Source of the DNA: Myxococcales bacterium
GTDB taxonomy: Bacteria > Myxococcota_A > UBA9042 > GCA-2863065
Reading direction: 5' to 3'
Assembly: GCA_018780435.1 (NCBI GenBank)
Contig: JADMJS010000649.1
Location: 1-33,579, forward strand
Length of the DNA stretch: 33,579 bases
Numbering within the stretch: position 1 is the first letter of the stretch; each line of letters begins with the position of its first letter. This document shows, one piece after another, positions 19,201 through 25,370 of this stretch. The notes under the pieces are model-generated. The model ran no database searches. It was not told the DNA's origin and saw only the letters and a list, made by a program, of their open reading frames with translations. Made by a program: the position numbers and the translations under genes.

Positions 19201-21064
19201 CGTCGTCGCATTGCACGTCGGCCGCACAGCAGCCCGTCACGGGAGTGCTCGAGCATTCGCCGCCAAGACCGCACACGTCCGCCGTGCACGGGTCGTTGTC
19301 GGCGCAGTCCGAGCTCGTCTCGCAGCAGTCGGGGAGGGGCTTCGAGAGGCACTCACCGCCGAAGCAGACGCTCGACGTGCACGCATTGCCGGTGTCGCAC
19401 TCCGCGTCCGTGGTGCAGCAGCCGAGCTGGGGTAGGTTCGAACAACCGCCCGCCGCGGTGCAGGTGTCGGCGGTGCAGGCGTCGGCATCGTCGCAGTCCG
19501 CGTCCGTCGCGCAGCAGTCGGAGGTGGGTACGGTGGCGCATGCGCCCGTGGTGGCGCCGGGGGCCGGCAACGCGCACAGGCCCGTGGCACAGGTAGCGCC
19601 CGGGCAGTCCGAGTCGGCCTGGCAGCACTCCGGGATCGCCGTGAAACGACACGCGCCGTCGGGGCCGCAGGTGTCGAGGGTACAGGCGACGCCGTCGCCG
19701 CAGTCGGCGTCCTTCGAACAGCAGCCTTCGCCCGCGACGTTCTCACAGACGCCTGCGTTGCAGACGTCGGTGGTGCAGGCGTCCGTGTCGACGCAGTCGG
19801 CGTCGCTCTGGCAGCAGCTCCCAATAGGAGATTGGGTACAGGTCCCCGCTGCGCAGGCGCCCGACGTGCAGGGGTCGCCGTCTTCGCAGTCGAGATCGGC
19901 GTCGCAACAGCCGGGGATGGAGCTCACGGTGCAAAGACCGCCCGCGGCACAGACGTTGATCGTGCACGCGTCGCCGTCGTCGCAGTCGGCGTCCTCCCCG
20001 CAACAGGCGGGGATGGGCGCGCTCACGCACTGCCCCGAGACGCAACTATCCGCCGTGCAGCTCACGCCATCGTCGCAGTCGGCCGCGACGTCGCAGCAGC
20101 CGGGCACCGCCGCGTTGGTGCACACGCCGTCCGCTTGGCAGAGGTCGCTCGTGCAGGTGTCACCGTCGTCGCAGGCGCCGTCGGACGTGCAGCAGGTCGG
20201 GATCACCGTCGCGGCGCACACGTTGCCCACGCATTGATCCGCCGTGCAGACGGCGCCGTCATCGCAGTCGCCGTCCGCGAGGCAGCAGCCTTCGAGATCG
20301 GCGTAGCCGCAGGTGCCGTCAGCGTTGCAGGTGTCCTTCGTGCACGCGTTGGCGTCGTCACACGTCGCGTCACTGAGGCAACAGGACGGCACGTCGGTGT
20401 TCTGGCAGACCCCATCCTGACAGGCGTCCGAGGTGCAGAGCTTGCCATCGTCGCAATCGCCGTCGACCGCGCAACAGCCTGGAATGACTTCGAAGTCGCA
20501 GATTCCGCAGCCGACCTGGCAGACACCGACCGTACACGCGTCATCGACCACGCAGTCGAGGTCATTCGTGCAGCCGTCGAAGACGGGGGGCGCCTGGCAC
20601 GCCCCGCCCGGACTCGGGCAGACGTCGGGTGTGCAGGGGTCCTGGTCGTTGCAGTCGGCGTTCGTGACGCAGCAGTCCGGCTTCGTGACGAGGAGGCATT
20701 GCCGGGTCGCGGCGTCGCACTCGGGCCGCTGGCACGCGCCGACCTCCGGGAAGACGCCGAGGCAGTCCGCTGCCGTCTGGCACCCTTCCACGGACGCGTC
20801 CGGGTCGATCGCATCGCCGTCCAGGCCGTCGGTCCCGGCGTCGTCCGACGCATCGTCGAGTCCGGGACCGGGAGTGCCATCTTGTTCGATCGCCGTGTCG
20901 CCGCCCGGGGTGTCGGTGCTGGCATCGGGCGCCACCACGTCGCCGTCGAGCACCACCCCGGGGAGGTCGTCCGAACACGCGGCCCCAACTGCGAGCAAGG
21001 TCGCCCAAAGTAGGCCGTGGGCTCGCCTGGACGTCGCGCTGGGAACGTGGATTCGATGTAGCAC
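16217..21064 (-). CDS. Giant cysteine-rich repeat lipoprotein with two C-terminal jelly-roll-like domains
   Basis: The protein has 1615 residues. A basic N-region and a hydrophobic stretch lead to C30 (LLAVGAAC), a probable lipid-attachment site, followed by an Asp/Gly/Pro-rich linker (about 31-95). Residues about 97-1218 hold roughly 33 tandem units of about 32 residues of the form CCxxDxDCDDGDxCTxDxCxxGxCxxxPIPG, six cysteines each, suggesting three disulfides per module and a rigid extended stalk. Two related domains follow (about 1220-1400 and 1438-1615), separated by one more Cys unit. Both contain GW, YFGN, a FDxWLDxR strand, VWTKAAIP and VDLSA, resembling MAM or carbohydrate-binding jelly rolls. 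I chose GTG 21064 because GGAGG lies 6 bases upstream; TTG 21070 is too close to it. A surface adhesin or fibre role is likely but unproven. Confidence 0.88.
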   Translation of the reverse strand: MLHRIHVPSATSRRAHGLLWATLLAVGAACSDDLPGVVLDGDVVAPDASTDTPGGDTAIEQDGTPGPGLDDASDDAGTDGLDGDAIDPDASVEGCQTAADCLGVFPEVGACQRPECDAATRQCLLVTKPDCCVTNADCNDQDPCTPDVCPSPGGACQAPPVFDGCTNDLDCVVDDACTVGVCQVGCGICDFEVIPGCCAVDGDCDDGKLCTSDACQDGVCQNTDVPSCCLSDATCDDANACTKDTCNADGTCGYADLEGCCLADGDCDDGAVCTADQCVGNVCAATVIPTCCTSDGACDDGDTCTSDLCQADGVCTNAAVPGCCDVAADCDDGVSCTADSCVSGQCVSAPIPACCGEDADCDDGDACTINVCAAGGLCTVSSIPGCCDADLDCEDGDPCTSGACAAGTCTQSPIGSCCQSDADCVDTDACTTDVCNAGVCENVAGEGCCSKDADCGDGVACTLDTCGPDGACRFTAIPECCQADSDCPGATCATGLCALPAPGATTGACATVPTSDCCATDADCDDADACTADTCTAAGGCSNLPQLGCCTTDAECDTGNACTSSVCFGGECLSKPLPDCCETSSDCADNDPCTADVCGLGGECSSTPVTGCCAADVQCDDGNACTANTCSAGECVITGIAGCCASAAHCDDGNPCTTDGCGAGGVCQNTAIAGCCATNADCQGGTACAPVLCQNNVCIASPGQPGCCTTDDDCFAPSACQVGTCGDGNQCSFTTTAGCCLSGADCADGSACTADVCSNGTCTNTPIAGCCQSDAQCSDGNPCTTDTCGAGGVCALAPVTGCCQAATECADSDPCTVDACTNNQCTNTDSAGCCVTPLDCAVTDPCDVAECVAGQCSVTAVPGCCTDDADCTDTSLCTQELCGEGGSCVYPTIAGCCESNAQCDDDNACTTDTCFGGLCTFTPNGSLPGCCATNVACNDQNPCTVDVCDVGACRNTTLPGCNFCTAALCADSNPCTADVCNADGTCSNNPVSGCCVADSQCADGDACTSDVCFSDNTCANIPLAGCCTTNTDCGDGDACTADTCTAGSCSYPMIPGCCETAADCQDTSDCTAVACNGGQCVTTPVPNCCESNAECDDGDPCTQNACNSGSCNSTPVPGCCTSDAQCADADVCTADACLQNQCSSAPVPGCCKNDTDCADGNACTSESCGEDGQCAVVVAPGCCVANADCDNGDACTTDICDAGACVYQAIAGCCTEVGKMTLLNIGFQTGVIDGWQPEPDNGFFRFREQAGPNTGGGAALYFGNGAGDHYCPQFGAFGTPAGTALLPVASANYLSGNLAIPAGATATVRFDAWLDMRTQSNVDRLSLEVVSGGAATTVWTKAAIPAASYETWVAQTVDLSAFAGQAIQLRFRFDVVTTGSNGGCYNAGAGPRIDEVKVDVSACGLGCAADSDCNDGSDCTTDSCSAGVCQNAASSTELMNFTFTDAVDGWTASGGGFGVSWRESGANVRSAPLSMYFGNAASTGYCAPVTAAADLPGDASPAFPNGTITFDATLTTFVVFDVWLDIRSSADVDQLDLRLRRADGTETVVWTKAAIPASAFGAWVPVTVDLSAYAPFTGKLRFQMAVGSTFANGSCFGGDGVFIDDLRVVRTCGGL

Positions 21065-21230
21065 GGGCAACCTCCGCTCGAAGTCGAGCCAATTACGACG
21101 ACGTGGGCCCGAGTCGTGACCCCGTTATGGCGCTTCACGCATGACCCTGGCGGCGCGCCGGGATGATAGCGCCACGCCCCCTCGAACGCGACCCCTATCC
21201 CGGTTCCTTCTGTTTCGTTACCATCGCATC

Positions 21231-21311
21231 GTGATCACGGCGCGCATCATCGTGGCGGTTCGAGCTCGGCGACGCGGCTGGCGCACCGCCGCGATCAGCG
21301 GAGCCCGCTGA
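21231..21311 (+). other. Possible 26-codon Arg-rich upstream ORF
   Basis: A GTG at 21231 opens a 26-codon frame with seven arginines whose TGA (21309-21311) shares a base with the ATG of the hydrolase gene (TGATG). This is the same arrangement as at the helicase/lipoprotein junction. No ribosome-binding site precedes it. The rest of the gap 21065-21230 between divergent genes contains nothing else I can support. Confidence 0.2.
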
Positions 21312-22120
21312 TGTACGTCGAGGTCGAGCCCGGCGTGCGCCTGCACGTGAGCCGAGTCGGTGAACAGGGCGCTCCCGTGGTGTTCATCCACGGGGCCTTC
21401 GTGGGCAATCAAATGGCCTGGCTCCTCACTACCGCCGCCGCCGTCGGGGCCACCCATCGGGCGTTCACCTACGACCTCCGGGCGCACGGGCTCTCCGACA
21501 AGGCCCGCGTCGGGCACGCCGTCCCGAACCAGGTGACGGACCTCGGCAAGGTGCTTGACGCCAGCCACATTAGTGAGCCCTGTGTCCTCGTGGGGCACAG
21601 CTTCGGCGCGCTGATCGCGCTCGCTTTCGCGGTGGCGACGCCGGCCCGATGCGCGGGGCTCGTGCTCGTGGACCCGCCGCTGCCGCCCACCGACCCGGAG
21701 GCCGTGACCCGCTTCTTGGCGCAGCCACTGGACGCGATCGCGAGCGCGCTCCCGCTGGGGATGGCCGGCGCGACAGAGTCCGGGTCGTCGGGGCGGCGGG
21801 CTCGGAAGCTATTGCAATCGCTTCAGTTTTTGGCGTCAGAGACCGACCTGCCGGCAGCCGTACGCGGCTTCGACGTCCCGGACGAGGTGCTACGGACCCT
21901 GGCGGTCCCGGTCGACGTCGTCGTCGGTGACGGCTCGCCGTGCCGCGTGGCGGGGGAGCGGCTCCGCGACGTGGTCCCTGGCGCGCGCCTTCACGTCCTC
22001 GCGGGAGGGCACTTCCTCCCACTCGAACAGCCGGCTGCGCTCACCGCCATCGTTCAGGAGGCGCTCGACCGTCTTTACCGCTTGAGAGGCGCCGCTGGCC
22101 CGGAGCAGAGTCATGGCTGA
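21311..22120 (+). CDS. Alpha/beta-hydrolase fold protein (first of two)
   Basis: A 269-residue soluble alpha/beta hydrolase. The oxyanion-hole HG motif is in VFIHGAFVGNQ, the nucleophile elbow is GHSFG with S97, the acid is probably D207 (VVVGDGSP), and the histidine is H234 (AGGHFLPLEQP), a complete catalytic triad in the usual order. The lid region (about 115-190) is Ala/Ser-rich and short. Substrate cannot be predicted: members include esterases, thioesterases, epoxide hydrolases and C-C hydrolases. GGAG lies 8 bases before ATG 21311. It overlaps the second hydrolase by 8 bp, so the two are translationally linked, and no signal peptide is present. Confidence 0.9.
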   Translation: MYVEVEPGVRLHVSRVGEQGAPVVFIHGAFVGNQMAWLLTTAAAVGATHRAFTYDLRAHGLSDKARVGHAVPNQVTDLGKVLDASHISEPCVLVGHSFGALIALAFAVATPARCAGLVLVDPPLPPTDPEAVTRFLAQPLDAIASALPLGMAGATESGSSGRRARKLLQSLQFLASETDLPAAVRGFDVPDEVLRTLAVPVDVVVGDGSPCRVAGERLRDVVPGARLHVLAGGHFLPLEQPAALTAIVQEALDRLYRLRGAAGPEQSHG

Positions 22121-22913
22121 AGTTCACGCGGGCGGCGTTCGTTTTCACGTGCAGCGCCTCGGGGCCCGGACGGAGGGCCCCATCGTCGTGTTCTTGCACG
22201 GCCTCGTCATGGACAACCTCTCGTCCTGGTACTTCACGGTGGCTGGCGCGACGGCGGACGTGGCCGAGGTGCTGCTCTACGATCTCCGTGGTCACGGCAA
22301 CAGCGAGCGGCCGCGGTCCGGCTATGACGTCGGCACGATGGCCAATGACCTCGGCGCGATCCTCGACGAAGTCGCGCCCGGGCGGCGGGCGGTCCTGGTC
22401 GGCAACAGCTTCGGCGGGGCCGTGGCGCTGGCGTTCGCGGCGATTCACCCGGCGCGTGTGGCCGGGCTCTGCCTCGTCGACGCCCACATCTCGGACTCGA
22501 GCTTTGGCGCCCAGATGGGGCGGACGCTGCGCCTCGAGGGGGCCGAGCGCGACGCGAAGATTGCGGATTCATTCAAGGACTGGGTAGGACGGAGCTCCGA
22601 CAAGCGGCGCAATCGGCTCGCCGAGAAAGCGCGCGCGCTCGTCGAAGAGACCACGCTCGTCGCCGATCTCGACGCCGCGCCCGCCATCGACCTCGCGGGG
22701 CTCGAAGCCCTCGGAGCGCGGGGCGTACCGGTGCGGCTCCTCTACGGCGGTGCCTCGGACGTCCTTGAGAAGGGGCGTGCGCTAGCGGCCGCGCTCGGAG
22801 GGGGCGCGGAGCTGGAGGTCTTGGACGGCGCGACCCACGCGATTCTGTGGGAGGCGACCGACCGTGTCCGCGAGGCCGTGCTCGACGTCGTCCGGCGGGC
22901 GGTGGCCTCGTGA
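22113..22913 (+). CDS. Alpha/beta-hydrolase fold protein (second of two)
   Basis: A 266-residue soluble alpha/beta hydrolase. VFLHGLVMDN carries the oxyanion HG, GNSFGG the nucleophile S99, ASD the probable acid D216, and DGATHAILWE the histidine H242. The elbow is GNSFG instead of the GHSFG of its neighbour, and overall likeness between the two is moderate, so this is an old duplication or independent recruitment. LLYDLRGHGNSERP is the conserved strand-turn after beta-4. The stop overlaps the GTG of the glycosyltransferase by four bases (GTGA). The paired hydrolases plus a glycosyltransferase suggest processing of a small hydrophobic molecule or lipid. Confidence 0.9.
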   Translation: MAEVHAGGVRFHVQRLGARTEGPIVVFLHGLVMDNLSSWYFTVAGATADVAEVLLYDLRGHGNSERPRSGYDVGTMANDLGAILDEVAPGRRAVLVGNSFGGAVALAFAAIHPARVAGLCLVDAHISDSSFGAQMGRTLRLEGAERDAKIADSFKDWVGRSSDKRRNRLAEKARALVEETTLVADLDAAPAIDLAGLEALGARGVPVRLLYGGASDVLEKGRALAAALGGGAELEVLDGATHAILWEATDRVREAVLDVVRRAVAS

Positions 22914-24103
22914 AGATCCTGTTTGTCGTACCGCCCCTCACCGGCCACATCAACCCGACACTCGGACTAGCGCACGCGCTGTCCCGTCGGGGACACGCGG
23001 TCGCGTGGGCGGGGCACGCATCGGTGCTGCGGAGCCGGCTCCCGGCAGACGCCACCATCCTGGGGCTGCCGGAAGAGCTCGAACGCGAGACGCTCGGCGA
23101 GCTCATCGCGCGGGCAGGGGCGGTCAAGGGCCTCGAGATCGTGAAGTCGCGTTGGGAAGACGTCTTCATTCCGCTCGCGCGCGCCATGTATCCGCACGTG
23201 CTGTCGGCCATCGACGGCTTCCGGCCCGACCTCCTGGTGGTCGACCATCAGGCGATCGGCGGTGCGCTGGCGGCACGGCGCAGCGGCGTCCCCTGGGCGA
23301 CGCTGGCGACGACCTCGGTCCCGCTGCTCGATCCCTTCGGCTCCTTCCCGAAGGTGCGTGAATGGGTGGACGGGCTGCTCGCGGACCTCGAGCGCTGGGC
23401 GGGGCTCGTCCCGACGTCGAACCCGGACCGGTCTCCGGCAGCCGTGATCGTGACGTCGACGCCGGAGCTCGCCGGCGAGAGCGCACTCGGGCCCGAGGTA
23501 CATTGGGTGGGCCCTATCCTCGGGCCACGGCCGGCCGCCGTCCCTTTCCCGTGGGAGCGGCTCGATCGCACGGGCCGGAAGAAGGTCCTGGTCTCGCTCG
23601 GGACCGTGAACGCGGAGATTGGCGGCCCATTCTACGCGGCGATGCGCGACGCCCTCACGGCGGCTCCAGAGCTGCAAGGCATCATCGCCGGGCCCCCCGA
23701 CATCGTCGGCGCGATGCCGGAGGGGACCCTCATCGTCCCGTGGGTGCCCCAGCTCGAGCTACTGGGCCACGTCGACGCGGTCGTGACTCACGGAGGCCAC
23801 AACACGGTGACCGAAGCGCTGCTCCATGGGCTCCCGCTCGTCGTCGCGCCCATCAAGGACGATCAGCCGATGGTCGCGAGCCAGGTCGCGGCGTCCGGCG
23901 CTGGCGTCCGGGTGCACAACGGGCGCCGCGCCAACGGGGCGCAGATCGCGCGTGCTCTCCGAACGGTCCTGACGGAGCCCGGCTACGGCGCTGCCGCCCG
24001 GCGCATCCAGATCGCCTTTCAGAACGCCGGCGGCGCCGAGCGCGCTGCTGACGTGGTCCTGAACCTCGTCCCCACGCACGCCTTCCCTCGTGACGTCCCC
24101 TGA
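22910..24103 (+). CDS. GT1-family glycosyltransferase (macrolide/CrtX-like, GT-B fold)
   Basis: A 397-residue UDP- or NDP-sugar-dependent glycosyltransferase. The N-terminal Rossmann half begins VKILFVVPPLTGHINPTLGLAHALSRRGH, typical of the MGT/CrtX group that glycosylates macrolides, carotenoids or other small lipophilic acceptors. The C-terminal donor half contains VSLGTVN, WVPQLELLGHVDAVVTHGGHNTVTEAL (donor-phosphate binding H294, HGG 294-296) and the end-of-pocket DDQPMVA sequence corresponding to the D/E-Q sugar-binding pair. The start is GTG 22910, overlapping the hydrolase stop. It is followed by tRNA-Pro 89 bp later. The acceptor is unknown. Given the two upstream hydrolases, a glycosylated secondary metabolite or glycolipid is the most reasonable inference. 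Confidence 0.92.
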   Translation: MKILFVVPPLTGHINPTLGLAHALSRRGHAVAWAGHASVLRSRLPADATILGLPEELERETLGELIARAGAVKGLEIVKSRWEDVFIPLARAMYPHVLSAIDGFRPDLLVVDHQAIGGALAARRSGVPWATLATTSVPLLDPFGSFPKVREWVDGLLADLERWAGLVPTSNPDRSPAAVIVTSTPELAGESALGPEVHWVGPILGPRPAAVPFPWERLDRTGRKKVLVSLGTVNAEIGGPFYAAMRDALTAAPELQGIIAGPPDIVGAMPEGTLIVPWVPQLELLGHVDAVVTHGGHNTVTEALLHGLPLVVAPIKDDQPMVASQVAASGAGVRVHNGRRANGAQIARALRTVLTEPGYGAAARRIQIAFQNAGGAERAADVVLNLVPTHAFPRDVP

Positions 24104-24192
24104 TGAAACAGACTCGCGCTCCCGCCGATTTTGGTTTATCTACGCGGGCGCTGGCGTGGAGCAGGCGAGAGCCGGGTTCCAGGGCGCCGTAC

Positions 24193-24269
24193 CGGGGAAT
24201 AGCGCAGTCTGGTAGCGCGCAAGCTTTGGGAGCTTGAAGCCGTGGGTTCAAATCCCACTTCCCCGACCA
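24193..24269 (+). tRNA. tRNA-Pro (anticodon TGG)
   Basis: A complete 77-base cloverleaf. The acceptor stem CGGGGAA (24193-24199) pairs with TTCCCCG (24259-24265). The anticodon stem CAAGC/GCTTG encloses the loop TTTGGGA with anticodon TGG. The T-arm GTGGG/CCCAC encloses TTCAAAT. The discriminator A and an encoded CCA (24267-24269) follow. TGG reads CCN/CCA proline codons. The D-arm has the AGTCTGGTA loop. Its 3' half overlaps the open frame of the downstream metalloprotease. Confidence 0.97.
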
Positions 24270-25363
24270 ACACCTCCCAGTCGAGGGCGGCGCTCGTCCG
24301 TCCGTGGCTCGCCGTTGTGCTGTCGGTGGTCGTCCACTCGTCGGGCTGTAGCGACCCGGTTTCGGCTGGCCCCGGCTCCGACGTCGTGGTCACGGGCGAC
24401 GTAGACCCCGGGGACGGCGACGTCGCCCCCGCCGCCTGCCGCCGCAACGTGGTGATGGCGGTGGACGCGCTGCCCGATGACGGGGCCCTGGCGATCGACG
24501 TACCGCCCGGCGCGACGTCCTTCTTGCTCACAGCGCGCACGGTCGGCGATGACGACGTGGCCTTCGACTCGCTCGTGAGCCCGAGTGGCGAGGAGCGACT
24601 CGCGCCGGGTTGGAGTCGAGCTCCCTTCGGGGCGACCTGTCTCTCGTGTCCGAACCGGACCACCTTCGCCGCGGGCGCGGTGAACCTCCTGGTGCCGGTG
24701 CGGCCCGGGATCGCGGTGGAGCCGGGGCACTGGACCGGGGCCGTGGTCGAGGCGGGTGCGTCGCGATGGGGCGAATTGGACCTCGACTGGGCGGCCACGG
24801 CCGTCTTGGGGGAGGACCTCCTCACGCCGTTGCGTCTGCCCCTCACGGTGGTGGCGCGCGATTCAGCCGGACTCGAGGCCTTTCGGGACGGCGGCGGGGA
24901 GGCGCCCGTGACCGCGGCCCTCGGCGCGGCGGGCATCACCGTGGTCTTCGAGTGGGCGACCGACGCCGCACTGCCGGCCAGCGTGGACGCGCTCGCCATC
25001 GGGTCCTTGCAGCGGGAATCACTCGGGATCTCGGTGCTCTTCGTCGATGCGCTGAGCGGCACGGACGCCGTGACCCTCGCCGGGGCCTCGCCATTGCCCG
25101 GTCCCGCGCGCGACGGCGTGCTCGTGGTCGCGCGAGACGCCCCGGCCATGGGTCGTACACTCGCGCACGAGCTCGGCCACTTCCTCGGGCTCTATCATCT
25201 GACGGAGCCGGGATCCGCCGACATTCACGATCCGATCCCCGACACCGCGTTGGCCGATGACGACAACCTCATGCACGTGTCGGGCAACGGAACGGGCCTC
25301 ACGGCGCAACAGATGGCGGTCCTTCGAGGGCACCCGGTCTTGGTTGCGCCGGAGTGTAACTAG
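24242..25363 (+). CDS. Lipoprotein zinc metalloprotease (metzincin-like HExxHxxGxxH)
   Basis: The open frame codes for up to 373 residues. A hydrophobic segment (VRPWLAVVLSVVVHSSG) before C36 looks like a lipoprotein signal. An Asp/Gly-rich linker and a beta-rich region follow. Near the C-terminus the zinc motif HELGHFLGLYH has ligands H309, H313 and H319, with catalytic E310, and a Met-turn lies in DNLMH (M344). The 24-residue gap between motif and Met-turn is normal for metzincins such as the pappalysin/M43 group. The start is a problem: the only standard in-frame start upstream of the signal is GTG 24242, inside the T-arm of tRNA-Pro; the next (GTG 24317) would remove the signal N-region. 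A non-standard start or an upstream-fused message is possible. The protease call is strong, the N-terminus weak. Confidence 0.78.
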   Translation: MGSNPTSPTNTSQSRAALVRPWLAVVLSVVVHSSGCSDPVSAGPGSDVVVTGDVDPGDGDVAPAACRRNVVMAVDALPDDGALAIDVPPGATSFLLTARTVGDDDVAFDSLVSPSGEERLAPGWSRAPFGATCLSCPNRTTFAAGAVNLLVPVRPGIAVEPGHWTGAVVEAGASRWGELDLDWAATAVLGEDLLTPLRLPLTVVARDSAGLEAFRDGGGEAPVTAALGAAGITVVFEWATDAALPASVDALAIGSLQRESLGISVLFVDALSGTDAVTLAGASPLPGPARDGVLVVARDAPAMGRTLAHELGHFLGLYHLTEPGSADIHDPIPDTALADDDNLMHVSGNGTGLTAQQMAVLRGHPVLVAPECN

Positions 25364-25370
25364 CTGGAGT

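Noticed and set aside
17400..20690. CRISPR-like regular repetition
   Set aside because: The periodicity of about 96 bp reflects protein modules in an open frame. Repeats are degenerate at the DNA level and there are no constant repeats with unique spacers.
17108..21013. Long plus-strand open frames (627, 409 and 393 codons) opposite the Cys-rich lipoprotein gene
   Set aside because: They mirror the repeat modules of the minus-strand gene, which lack stops on the opposite strand. Their products are Arg/Val/Ala- or Ser/Gln-rich with no domain, signal or ribosome-binding site, whereas the minus frame gives a coherent lipoprotein.
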